Shown here piece after piece: positions 16,313-25,366 of a DNA stretch of 64,000 bases (position 1 is its first letter; each line of letters begins with the position of its first letter). The notes below the pieces were generated by a model. The model had not been told where the DNA came from. It ran no database searches and saw nothing but the letters and a program-made list of their open reading frames with translations. The DNA comes from JBGSPQ01 sp964346765 (GTDB lineage Bacteria; Patescibacteriota; Gracilibacteria; UBA1369): assembly GCA_964346765.1 (NCBI GenBank), contig CAYFWB010000006.1, positions 45,417-109,416 on the forward strand, given 5' to 3'. Both the position numbers and the translations under genes were made by a program.

Positions 16313-19300
16313 ATGAGTAAATTAACTCCCGGTGAAGACACAGGGGCTCCGGAGATCGAAAATTCTGATGATAGAGATATTTTAGAGAAACTGCCTGTTG
16401 ATGAGCCTTTGAACGCAGTATCAGATCCAAGAGAAGCTACAAGCGTTTCAGTGATACGCGCTTTGGCCCCCCATAAAAAACGGGAGAAAAGTATAAACAT
16501 GTTGCCGGAAATCACCACATTGCCGGGGCAGGCTCGTATTTTGCGTGTGGAATATCCGCTTGTTCAGCATGACCAGGTAATCGATACACTAAAATATAAT
16601 GAATCAGTTAAAAGAATTAGTACTTTACCTCCATTACGCAGTCTTCAGGATAGATTCGGAATGACGCAGGTTATGGTGACCGACCCTTCTGTATTCAGGG
16701 CTCTGGCTTGCGTAACCAGCAAACTGATGAATCTGAAAATATCGCTTTCGCATAAAAATACTCCGATCATAATTGTGAATGGAAACGCTTATCCTTTGTA
16801 TCTGGATTTTGTTGATGATCCTCAAAATGTACCTATTTCCCTTAGAGATCCTCAAGATAGCGGTAATGAATCAAAAGATAATATCGATAATAATTTAATA
16901 CCGGATTTGGATGAACATTCGGCTGATAAATTGCGAGAAGATATGAGATTGGGGCCGTGTTCATATCTGACAATAAATACCAATGTATTTGCAAATAAAG
17001 AAGTGGCTAAAGAGGTATTAGCCCATCTGGCAGTAATTTCTCAGTCTAAAGATTTTGTGGTCGATTTTGATCAAATGGGTAATATGGTAATTTTTGCGCT
17101 CCAGGAAAGATCGGCGGGCAGACTGCTGATTTGGGCTTCATCTCTTAAAAAACTGACCGGTTCGAAAGCGCATATGCTTTTTGGTAAGGGGAATGTTGTT
17201 AATGTTGACGAGCATGATCTGGTTATGGACAACTACCTGACATTACGGGGCAACTCATATTTTCAATTATTGGGAAAAGAAATGCCCGACTTGTACTCAA
17301 CCGATTACTATCTTGATAATATGAGGGGAACTAGAGATCAAACTCTTGTCCGGCTTGAGTCCGGCGAAAATCAAAGAGGTTTTATACCTATTAATGTAGT
17401 TAAAAGAGTCGAGTTTGCTTCCGGCAACGGTCCGGAAAAAATTATAGGTTATAAGGATGAGTGTAATGCTATTAAATCGGCTTTGAATCCCACTAACAGC
17501 TGTAGATTGGTTTTTATTGAAGGGAGCGCGGGTACGGGAAAATCCAGAATAATTCATGAAACAACATCTGATTTGCCAAACGCGGTTAAAATATCCATAG
17601 ATCCGGCGGGAAGAAATATTACGGGATTCACAATGGTAGATTTTGCCGCACAGTTGGGAGAGGATATAAAAACGCGATATGAAGCAGATAAAGTAATTCC
17701 CCAAGGTATGCGCCTTTTACTTGATTTTAACGATCGATCCGAAAATGATAAACTTTCAAAAGCCAATAGATCACCTGAAACCGTATGTGTTTTCTGTCAG
17801 GAAGCTTTGGCGTGCCTGGAAGAAGAATTTGGTCCCTTTACTATTATTGTTGATGATATCCACCATATTGATCGTTTATCCGACGGTCACATAATGGATT
17901 TATTGGAGAATGTAGCAACTAACAAGGATTTCTATTCCAAAGCCGCAGTACTAAGAAGACCCGGAGCCAGCTATGAGTCTACCGCTCAGGAAAATTTGAA
18001 GATTTCCGTTGGTAATGTTACTACAGTAAGCCTTGAGGAGGAGGATGGAAACCCCAAGCTTGATTTTTCCGATAGAGAGATAGCTGATGAATATATTCTG
18101 TATTCCCCTTTGATGAAAAGAATACGGAATAATCCCGAAACCGGAGAACACCGCATCATTGGTGAATGGGGAGCGGAACTTAGCAACAAATGTCGAACCC
18201 CGTTTGAAATGACTTCTTATTTGCAGGGATTACAGGACTCACCGGAACATCTAATTGCGGATAAAGGAACAATCGAGCTTACGCCCAAAGGTCGCGAAAA
18301 AATGCACAAATCACTGGCTCAGGAAATTATTATTTATCACCTTGAAAGAATGCGAGTGGGAAAAATGAAACTTTCAGCCGAAAGTATGACAGTTTTGCAA
18401 ACTTTCGCACTGGTGGGTTTTCGGTATTCATTTAAAGAATATCTTGAACAATTTATGGAGCTGGCGTTTGGTTATCCGGCTGAAAAAACGAGGAGTATTT
18501 TGCAAGAACTGCATATGAAGGGATACCTTGTCACTGAAAAAAAAGTTATTTATTCGGGGGAAAGTGATGACGAAATGGAACCGTTAACATCATACAGAAT
18601 CTGGCATGAGAATCTTAGGGATATAGTGCTTAAACATACCATGGATGACAAAGGCAGGGAACATATTGCCACCAGAGTATATAAAGCCGCCGCCAAATTA
18701 AAACTTGTTTCGAATGATCAGATATTCAGCTTAATGCATTATGCCGCGCGTAATAAATATATGAACGAGAGCGATTTTTGGAGCGACTATATGAATTACG
18801 GCAACAAAACACTAAAGGACGCGAAGGAAAACAACCTTTATGCCCAAGGGTACAATGTGGCAACAATGATCCTTGATGAACTGGAGCCAGAGGAAAACAC
18901 CAGTCCCGAAGAGCCGAGTACAATGGTAATTGCTCTTACTAATTTAACTTACGGTGAAAAACTGCCCGATGGTTTTAAAGAGTTTATTATAAGCACACTA
19001 AAGGCTGTGGCTTATCATGGCTATTATGTGGGCGAAATGGAAAAAGTGCACGAAGCGATTTCCGTAATGGGAAGAATTCAGGAACAATTTCCGGACGAAG
19101 ATTTTGGCATGAACGAATTATATGAAACCGGTTTTGACGCGGCGTATTTTCAGTATGACAGGGCGGCGCTTGTGAAATACTTTAAGAAAATACAGGACGC
19201 GGGTGTTGATGGAGGTAAATTAAAAATATACGCGCTTAGGTCCGCGTATATTCATAGACAAACAGATGAATGTCTTAGTATTATTGATTCTTACGGTGAT

Positions 19301-20266
19301 GGTGAATTGCCGCTGGAAGTGGAACGTTTAAAATACCGTATTGAACTGCAGGATATTTATGATGATTTGGTAGATGACGGGATTGACGGCGACGCGGCTT
19401 ACTCGGGACTTGATCTTACTCCGGATCAGACCAGACGCGTTTGGACGGTGAGGACAGCAATGGATAAATTCAGGCAAAAGTTCACCGCCGCGAGCAAGGA
19501 AAAGCAAACCAAGAATAAAAGAAACCACCCGATTATGGAATTAAGCCTGCTGGATATAGAAGGGGACGCGGCGGCTTTTCTTGGTATATACAGCCCCGCT
19601 ATTAAATCTTTTTCAGAAATCTGGAGACTGGCTATGCAAATGGAAATTCCGCGGCAAGCTCTTTTCGCCGCTAAAAGGAAAGGTGATCTTGAAATAATGC
19701 AGGCTGTGGTTTTAGAGCACGCGGGTAAAATCGCCGAAAGCCAAAAATTTCTTAAATCTGCAATTTATACATACACGGAAGAAGGCTATAGCGTGGCCAA
19801 AAAAATGACTGATACAATGTGGCTCGATCTTTTTCATATTCAAAGGTTGCGGGCGATTAGTATGTATCTTGAATCAATTGTAAAAGAACGATCAGCCGAC
19901 TCTGACTCCTCTGATAATCAAAATCTGAAAAATCTGATTGAAATGGCTCTGGATGACATTAAGGCCATAGAAAATTCGGATAGCGCAAAAAATCTGCCCG
20001 GAGATTTTTTTGATAAGCCGGACGGTGATGAATATGAAGACTGCTACTATATTACTCCCTATATTAGTTCGTTAAGGAAATGTCTGAAAACACTTGGATA
20101 TGAATCCTTAATGCAGTCAGATTTTTATAAATTTGAATCCGCGGGTTGTGTAAAGGCGGGCCGCTATTACGCCAAGCAGTTCAAAGAAGATAAAATGGGT
20201 GAATATAAAAGGAAAATGCAAGGGCTGAAGGCATCTCAAAACTACTTTTGGACTGAAGATATTTAA
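16313..20266 (+). CDS. Large STAND-like ATPase regulator, possible degenerate cyclase domain
   Basis: A 1317-residue soluble protein. Residues 404-411 (GSAGTGKS) form a clear Walker A and 509-520 (FTIIVDDIHHID) a Walker B, the arrangement of AAA/STAND ATPases such as those joined to class III cyclases or MalT-like regulators. Residues of about 215-330 (from SYLTINTNVF through GKGNVVNVDEHDLV and on to LLGKEMP) run in the same order as a class III nucleotidyl cyclase domain in front of such ATPases, but the metal-binding aspartates are not evident, so any cyclase homology is degenerate and tentative. The last 700 residues are helical and TPR-like, as in STAND sensor regions. No membrane span or DNA-binding domain is seen. 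It is divergent from the small membrane protein and convergent with the hybrid kinase. Confidence 0.7.
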   Translation: MSKLTPGEDTGAPEIENSDDRDILEKLPVDEPLNAVSDPREATSVSVIRALAPHKKREKSINMLPEITTLPGQARILRVEYPLVQHDQVIDTLKYNESVKRISTLPPLRSLQDRFGMTQVMVTDPSVFRALACVTSKLMNLKISLSHKNTPIIIVNGNAYPLYLDFVDDPQNVPISLRDPQDSGNESKDNIDNNLIPDLDEHSADKLREDMRLGPCSYLTINTNVFANKEVAKEVLAHLAVISQSKDFVVDFDQMGNMVIFALQERSAGRLLIWASSLKKLTGSKAHMLFGKGNVVNVDEHDLVMDNYLTLRGNSYFQLLGKEMPDLYSTDYYLDNMRGTRDQTLVRLESGENQRGFIPINVVKRVEFASGNGPEKIIGYKDECNAIKSALNPTNSCRLVFIEGSAGTGKSRIIHETTSDLPNAVKISIDPAGRNITGFTMVDFAAQLGEDIKTRYEADKVIPQGMRLLLDFNDRSENDKLSKANRSPETVCVFCQEALACLEEEFGPFTIIVDDIHHIDRLSDGHIMDLLENVATNKDFYSKAAVLRRPGASYESTAQENLKISVGNVTTVSLEEEDGNPKLDFSDREIADEYILYSPLMKRIRNNPETGEHRIIGEWGAELSNKCRTPFEMTSYLQGLQDSPEHLIADKGTIELTPKGREKMHKSLAQEIIIYHLERMRVGKMKLSAESMTVLQTFALVGFRYSFKEYLEQFMELAFGYPAEKTRSILQELHMKGYLVTEKKVIYSGESDDEMEPLTSYRIWHENLRDIVLKHTMDDKGREHIATRVYKAAAKLKLVSNDQIFSLMHYAARNKYMNESDFWSDYMNYGNKTLKDAKENNLYAQGYNVATMILDELEPEENTSPEEPSTMVIALTNLTYGEKLPDGFKEFIISTLKAVAYHGYYVGEMEKVHEAISVMGRIQEQFPDEDFGMNELYETGFDAAYFQYDRAALVKYFKKIQDAGVDGGKLKIYALRSAYIHRQTDECLSIIDSYGDGELPLEVERLKYRIELQDIYDDLVDDGIDGDAAYSGLDLTPDQTRRVWTVRTAMDKFRQKFTAASKEKQTKNKRNHPIMELSLLDIEGDAAAFLGIYSPAIKSFSEIWRLAMQMEIPRQALFAAKRKGDLEIMQAVVLEHAGKIAESQKFLKSAIYTYTEEGYSVAKKMTDTMWLDLFHIQRLRAISMYLESIVKERSADSDSSDNQNLKNLIEMALDDIKAIENSDSAKNLPGDFFDKPDGDEYEDCYYITPYISSLRKCLKTLGYESLMQSDFYKFESAGCVKAGRYYAKQFKEDKMGEYKRKMQGLKASQNYFWTEDI

Positions 20267-20377
20267 AAATACTTATTATGCCAGTCATTCCCTGCTGTCA
20301 GGATTAGAGCTCCAATTAAACTAAAGTACATGTTTTCATTAAAGGAAAGCGGGCTTGATTGACTTCATAAATAATGT

Positions 20378-22918
20378 CTATTGCGGGGCTTTTATTATTC
20401 TTTGGAGTGTTTCGGTTATGATGTTGAAGCTGTACGGTTTTTGGATAATTGTTTCTTGGCCGTGATCCAATGCGTGGTCGTCATAGGCATAGCCGGTCAT
20501 GAAAATGACGGCTATATCAGGGTATAGCGCGCGTATTTTTTCAACCAGTACGGGGCCGTTCATGTCCGGCATTTTGATATCGCAAAGAATCGCGTCAATA
20601 TTGTCCGGCGATATTTCTTTTTTTTCTGAATCCCCCTGAAAAAACTTAAGTGCTTCCAAGGGACTGCCAAATGCGTAAACAGTGTAGCCGCTACGCTCCA
20701 GTACTCTGTTTGTTGCTTTTAATACAGCAGGTTCATCCTCAATTAAAACTATGCTTCCAGAGTGGTTTCTTTCAATTTTATTTTCGCTTTTTTGCCCCTT
20801 ATGTATTTCCACTTCGGGTACAAGAGGGTAGAGCATTGTGAACTTGGTTCCTTTGCCAGGTGTGCTGGTGACATTGATGCTCCCGCCGCTTTGTTTGACC
20901 GTGCCGTAAACGGACGCAAGACCGAGTCCAGTACCTTTTCCTCTTGCTTTGGTTGTAAAGAAAGGTTCGAATATTTTATCTAAAATATGTGGCTCCATGC
21001 CGGGGCCATTGTCTGCTACAGATATTTGAGCGTATTGCCCCGGTGGCAAGGACGGGTTATAAGGATCTATAGCAGTTTTTGAGATCTGAATGGTGACATT
21101 GCCGCCATCGGGCATAGCATCGCTGGCATTTTTCACCAGATTGATCAAAATTCTTTCCAGCTGATTACTGTCGATCCAAATATAATAATCTTCTTTGGGA
21201 ACGACAATATTGATATTAACGTCTTCCGGGATCAACCTGCGAAGCATCTCACGGTTGAGTCGCATAATTTTTTCACCAACGTCTATCAGCTCGGTTTCTA
21301 ACGTCTGCTGTCTGCCAAACGCCAACAATTGAGATGTAAGTTCTGCGGCGCTTTTACCGGCCTGCATAATATCTTGGGCATCGGTGTGTACACTATCAGC
21401 TTCTGCGGTCTCTTCCAAAATAAATTGCGCGGCGCTTTGAATGACAGTGAGCAGATTATTGAAATCGTGGGCTACTCCTCCGGCGAGCCGTCCCATCGTT
21501 TCCAGCCTTTCAGCCTGTCTAAGTCTTTCCTGCAGATCTTTTTCTCTTTGCTGAGCCTGTTCGCGCTCGGATATATCGCGGGTGCTTCCGGTGACACCTG
21601 TAATGTTACCCTCTTCATCACGACTGAATCTGCATGTTACTTCCACAGGTATTGTGTTGCCGTCATTTTTTAAGAGTTCTAGTTTTAGGATCCTGTGTCT
21701 TTCCGGATCTACTCCGGGTCTATTATCCCTTTCCAGTTCCTCCTGGAGAGTTTTTTTAATTAGTCTTACGGATTCGGGAGGATAAAGATCTTCAAAACTC
21801 GTACCTCCCTCCACTATTTCGCTTGAATAAATGCCCCTAAGCTTCTGAATCGAGGGACTTAAATATTTAAACTTTAATTCGTCACCGGTAAAATCAATAA
21901 ACCAGACAGGGTCGGGTGAATTTTCTTCAATCAGTTTTAATAAATCGTTGGATTTAGCTAATTTGTCTTCAACTAGTTTTCTTCCTATATAGTCGGATAC
22001 GGTGGCAAGAATGTTTCTTTGGCCCGCCGACCATTGATGTTCTTGTTCGCAATTGTCGAAACCCAGGAAACCCCATAATTTATCCCTCATAAACACGGGG
22101 TGTATGAGTACCGAACGGATTTGTTGTGCTTCAAGTAGTATTGATCTTTCGTTTTCATCCATTGTAGAGGCTGTCCGGGAATATGGCTCTCTTCTTTGCA
22201 AAGTTTCAAGGAGATTGGCAAATTTTTCCCCGTAGGGTAGACCCTGTAATGATTCATTGCTTATCTGAGGCTGAATCCCCGCCTCAACGTTTTCGAGAAT
22301 TTGTTGCATACAGGTGCCGGCTTCCGGATCCTGATAATTTTTAAAGAAATAAACCCTTTGAACATCTTTCAACTTGATAAGTAGTTCAAGTACATTTTTC
22401 ATTATCGCAGTTATGTCCTTTAATTCAAGAAAAATAGACTTGCATTCGGATAGTATTCTTTGGTCCTGTTCTCTGTCTTTTTGCTCGGTAATGTCGCGGG
22501 CACTTTCAACTTTTAATGTTCTGCCTCCGGGCCAGGTAATGTGTTTATCAGTAAGTAAGAAGTCTTTCCCGACTACGGGATTATGAAACTCCCATCGCGT
22601 GCATGACTCACTCTCCGGCGACCGCGCGGCTTGATCGTAGGTACAGTATTCGCAGGGAGCATTGTAACCTCTTAATATTGTGTAGCATTTTTTTCCGGTC
22701 GTGTCGTGGCCGAAAATTGTTTGCGCCTCCTCATTAGCTAATATGATCGTATACGTTTCAAGATCGATTACAAAAATCGCATCGTTAATACTGTCCAAAA
22801 TTTTTTCCTGAACCAGACTGAGCTCTGTGGTTTGAGAATGTTCACCTGCCGCCTCCCCCACGGTGGTTAATTGTTCATGGGCTGGGGTCCCTGCTTCTCT
22901 ATTATCTTTGTCTGACAT
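20378..22918 (-). CDS. Soluble hybrid histidine kinase (PAS-GAF-PAS-HK-REC)
   Basis: An 846-residue hybrid sensor kinase. Order: PAS about 35-145, with a Cys-containing segment PCEYCTYDQ; GAF about 160-320; second PAS about 325-450; HisKA with phospho-acceptor His484 in GGVAHDFNNLLTVIQS; HATPase with NLVKNASDAMPDGG (N box), VADNGPGM (G1) and GTGLGLASVYG (G2); and a receiver with Asp780 in AILCDIKMPDMNG and the Lys in QKPYS. There are no membrane spans or signal peptide, so it senses a cytoplasmic cue, probably a small molecule or redox state via PAS/GAF. HDFNNLL kinases with a fused receiver usually pass phosphate to a separate regulator. None is encoded next to it. Confidence 0.93.
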   Translation of the reverse strand: MSDKDNREAGTPAHEQLTTVGEAAGEHSQTTELSLVQEKILDSINDAIFVIDLETYTIILANEEAQTIFGHDTTGKKCYTILRGYNAPCEYCTYDQAARSPESESCTRWEFHNPVVGKDFLLTDKHITWPGGRTLKVESARDITEQKDREQDQRILSECKSIFLELKDITAIMKNVLELLIKLKDVQRVYFFKNYQDPEAGTCMQQILENVEAGIQPQISNESLQGLPYGEKFANLLETLQRREPYSRTASTMDENERSILLEAQQIRSVLIHPVFMRDKLWGFLGFDNCEQEHQWSAGQRNILATVSDYIGRKLVEDKLAKSNDLLKLIEENSPDPVWFIDFTGDELKFKYLSPSIQKLRGIYSSEIVEGGTSFEDLYPPESVRLIKKTLQEELERDNRPGVDPERHRILKLELLKNDGNTIPVEVTCRFSRDEEGNITGVTGSTRDISEREQAQQREKDLQERLRQAERLETMGRLAGGVAHDFNNLLTVIQSAAQFILEETAEADSVHTDAQDIMQAGKSAAELTSQLLAFGRQQTLETELIDVGEKIMRLNREMLRRLIPEDVNINIVVPKEDYYIWIDSNQLERILINLVKNASDAMPDGGNVTIQISKTAIDPYNPSLPPGQYAQISVADNGPGMEPHILDKIFEPFFTTKARGKGTGLGLASVYGTVKQSGGSINVTSTPGKGTKFTMLYPLVPEVEIHKGQKSENKIERNHSGSIVLIEDEPAVLKATNRVLERSGYTVYAFGSPLEALKFFQGDSEKKEISPDNIDAILCDIKMPDMNGPVLVEKIRALYPDIAVIFMTGYAYDDHALDHGQETIIQKPYSFNIITETLQRIIKAPQ

Positions 22919-23002
22919 TGATTAGAATAAAAGGAGTTTAGCTTATGGTAGTTTTTTTTAAAATACAAGTAAAAACATGTTATAATAATAAAATTATATT
23001 TA

Positions 23003-23152
23003 ATGCAAAAAAAAGAAAGATCTGAACGGATGCTTACTAACAAAGCCAGGCGCACTTTGCGGGAAAATGTAGATGAGGGGATAGAAGCTGCCAGGCTTGA
23101 ACAGAGGGGCAAAATTCTGCAAAAATTGCAGGCAAAAATAGATAGAGGTTGA
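23003..23152 (+). CDS. Small basic helical protein, hypothetical
   Basis: A 49-residue open frame beginning MQKKERSERMLTNKARRTLR. It is highly charged with a heptad-like pattern (VDEGIEAARLEQRGKILQKL) and would form one long helix. A TATAAT-like sequence lies about 20 bases upstream. It is divergent from the hybrid kinase gene. I do not recognise a family. Codon use and the lack of a better gene here make it plausible, but its short length leaves real doubt. Confidence 0.4.
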   Translation: MQKKERSERMLTNKARRTLRENVDEGIEAARLEQRGKILQKLQAKIDRG

Positions 23153-23358
23153 TACTCCACAAAAAGCTTTGACAGGAAGAAAAGGAATATAACGATCTAG
23201 CTAACCAGATTCGTTATAGAGCCCTCTATTAAAATAAAAAGTATTGTTTTTTTCATGATTGCGTATTTAAATCTGTTGGTATCTTAACATATTGTGCGGA
23301 CATTGAAGGGTTGACGTTTGTTATTTTTATGCAATTATAGGGTATCAGAAAAAAATTT

Positions 23359-24423
23359 ATGAATTCACGAAATATTCCCAATTACGACACTTTTTGCGCC
23401 TGCAATCAGATCGACAAGATCTTAAGTCCGTATGAAATGCCGGATTTGCCGGACATGCCAAAATATTTTAAACCCGCGGAAAATGGCGATTATGATGATA
23501 TTTTAATGAGACAGATTGAATCCGGCGCCGGCGTGAGAAAAATTCTGGATATGCCACTTGGATCCGCGGACGCGGAATTAAGTTATTTTAGCGCATATTT
23601 AATTCCCCGAATTTTAATGAATCTTCAGAAGCTGGAAAAAAGAGGGGACCCCGTAGCTGGCATGAGAATACTTGTTGGTAACAGAATTGATGAAGCAATG
23701 CATTCTTTGGGATTGGAAAAGGATATTTCAACTGCCACCAGCGGATTGCCCGCCTCCATAAAAACCACGGAAGATCTTTGGAAAATGTATAAAGTTTTTT
23801 TTGCCGAGGGAAAAAATCTTAGAAAAGGTATTGAATCGAAAGGCATAAAATCCATTGCCAGAAGTGAAAAGCGTAATGAGGATGCGAAGAGAGTAAAAGT
23901 TTATTCAGCTGAATTTATGGATACGATGGCAAGATCGGCCGAAAGCGCGGGGGTGGATTTAAAGTCCTTGATCAATAAATTAAGCGGACATATTTTGGAT
24001 TCTTACGGTGAATATGAAGACAACGCGCAATTGATTATGGATAAAAGCGGTTATTTTTTGTCGATGATGCGTGATTTTTTTGAACATGAAAATTATCTGG
24101 AAAAATTCAAAGAAAACGATAATGAATTTTTTGAAAAATTTGACGGACTAAAGCAAAAACTACAGAGTTTGATTAATGTGCTGGCTACCGAAAGCGTGGA
24201 TGATCATAAAGAAATGATTCGCGACGTTATTAAAGAGACTTTAAAAATCATTCAGTTTTTGACTCACTTTTATACCAAACACTCTATTCACAGCGGTGTG
24301 GTGATGCAAAGTGATTATTCGCTTTCCGATGAAGCGGTGAGCGGGGGAGTGGCTTCGATTAAATGGCACCTGATGCTGGCGCATTTTATTTTAACTCAAA
24401 GAAAACTCTTAAGACCGATGTAA
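23359..24423 (+). CDS. Hypothetical helical protein
   Basis: A 354-residue soluble protein with no family I recognise. The N-terminal 60 residues are proline- and aspartate-rich (YEMPDLPDMPKYF). The rest is predicted mostly helical, with charged segments such as YKVFFAEGKNLRKGIESKGI and MDTMARSAESAGVDLKSLINKLS. There is no signal peptide or membrane span. The final helix, SIKWHLMLAHFILTQRKL, is more hydrophobic and could pack in a helical bundle. Codon use matches the neighbours. It ends 2 bases before the convergent stop of the next gene, so it is well delimited. Confidence 0.7.
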   Translation: MNSRNIPNYDTFCACNQIDKILSPYEMPDLPDMPKYFKPAENGDYDDILMRQIESGAGVRKILDMPLGSADAELSYFSAYLIPRILMNLQKLEKRGDPVAGMRILVGNRIDEAMHSLGLEKDISTATSGLPASIKTTEDLWKMYKVFFAEGKNLRKGIESKGIKSIARSEKRNEDAKRVKVYSAEFMDTMARSAESAGVDLKSLINKLSGHILDSYGEYEDNAQLIMDKSGYFLSMMRDFFEHENYLEKFKENDNEFFEKFDGLKQKLQSLINVLATESVDDHKEMIRDVIKETLKIIQFLTHFYTKHSIHSGVVMQSDYSLSDEAVSGGVASIKWHLMLAHFILTQRKLLRPM

Positions 24424-24425
24424 CT

Positions 24426-24701
24426 TTATAAGTCGAAGTCGGGGAGATCGTCTTTTAGAACCTTATTCATCTTATCGCGAACCGCTTTTATTCTTTCTGA
24501 CGGGGGAAGATCAAAAATTGCGGAAGTTTTGACGTGGTCTGCCTTGCCTTCGCTTTGGGGGATAACCTCTTGCACAATCCGATAGACTTTTGAATCGGGT
24601 GCTTTGTTACCTATTGCAACATCCCTTTCAAAGACATCGCTGTCTTCATCATGAGTTTCCGAGTTTTCACTTGAATCCGGTGCTGTTGAGGGGAAAGACA
24701 T
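24426..24701 (-). CDS. Small acidic hypothetical protein
   Basis: A 91-residue protein, unrecognised. The first 30 residues are acidic and serine-rich and look disordered (SSENSETHDEDSDVFERD). The second half, KADHVKTSAIFDLPPSERIKAVRDKM, followed by NKVLKDDLPDFDL, looks folded and helical. No Cys, signal or membrane span. It converges on the preceding hypothetical gene with a two-base gap. Confidence 0.55.
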   Translation of the reverse strand: MSFPSTAPDSSENSETHDEDSDVFERDVAIGNKAPDSKVYRIVQEVIPQSEGKADHVKTSAIFDLPPSERIKAVRDKMNKVLKDDLPDFDL

Positions 24702-24798
24702 AAGAAAATATTAAAGGAGTAATTATATTAAACTTTTTAGAGTGGTAATGTCAACCACGCTATTGTTTACATTACCCAAGCCGAACCATTGGCACTCA

Positions 24799-24918
24799 TC
24801 AGTACAGTCTTTTTCCCTTCAGATAAAAGTGCAGAATGTATTCGTTAAACGCCGCGCCTTCAATAATCCGCGCCGCCGCTTCTTCCATATTATTGGATAA
24901 ATGGATTATTTGACCCAT
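24799..24918 (-). CDS. Possible 39-residue protein
   Basis: A short open frame starting MGQIIHLSNNMEEAAARIIE and ending LKGKRLY, with codon use like the surrounding genes. It has one amphipathic helix and no family I know. It is the only candidate in 24702-24953; the rest of that stretch shows nothing else I can support. It could equally be a gene remnant like the broken E1-alpha copy next to it. Confidence 0.25.
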   Translation of the reverse strand: MGQIIHLSNNMEEAAARIIEGAAFNEYILHFYLKGKRLY

Positions 24919-24953
24919 AATCAACTATAGCAAACAATTATTTTCTTTTGAAT

Positions 24954-25061
24954 ATGGATTACATTTTTCTGACCGGGTTGATTGGATCACTGGTAACGGT
25001 ATTGGGCGCCGCATGGCCGGAAAAACTAAAAATCAAAGGATTTTTGCACCTAAAAAAATGA
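24954..25061 (+). CDS. Possible 35-residue membrane peptide
   Basis: A short open frame, MDYIFLTGLIGSLVTVLGAA, then WPEKLKIKGFLHLKK. One hydrophobic span and a basic tail make it look like a small membrane protein or the start of a larger one. Its TGA overlaps ATGATAATG, whose second ATG begins the E1-alpha remnant. Without homologues it is uncertain. Confidence 0.25.
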   Translation: MDYIFLTGLIGSLVTVLGAAWPEKLKIKGFLHLKK

Positions 25062-25063
25062 TA

Positions 25064-25360
25064 ATGTTCACACAAAAATACGACCCGCTCAAAAAACAAA
25101 TGGTCCAAATATTGGACGCCGACGGCAACCACAAAGAAGACCTTGTCCCCGCCGAACTCACGCCCCCGGTTGTCAAAAGTCTGTACGAACAAATGTTTTT
25201 TTACCGCGCAGTGGACGCGCGCATGCTCAAAATGCAGTGCTCTGGACGTATGGTGATCTTTGCTTCCATAGAAGGGCAGGAGGCCGCGCAAGTCGGCTCC
25301 GAATTCGCCATTCAAAAAACCGACTGGATAGTCCCGGCTTGGATAATTTCAAGAACGTGA
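25064..25360 (+). pseudogene. Truncated copy of the E1-alpha subunit gene
   Basis: An open frame of 98 residues whose first 92 align with the N-terminus of the complete E1-alpha protein encoded at 39669-40742, for example YDPLKKQMVQILDADGNHKE and FASIEGQEAAQVGSEFAI. Similarity stops abruptly after TDWIVPA near 25340. The remaining six residues are unrelated and a TGA follows. The thiamine diphosphate site (GDG...NN), which lies further on in the intact protein, is absent, so this cannot be an active E1. There are no internal stops, so the truncation may be recent or the fragment may still be translated. It points towards the convergent CcdA-fusion gene, whose stop is only 6 bases away. Confidence 0.8.
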
Positions 25361-25366
25361 TCTTCT

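Noticed and set aside
22867..23160. 97-codon minus-strand frame upstream of the hybrid kinase
   Set aside because: It overlaps the kinase start and contains AT-rich promoter-like sequence; the 49-residue plus-strand frame is the more plausible one here.
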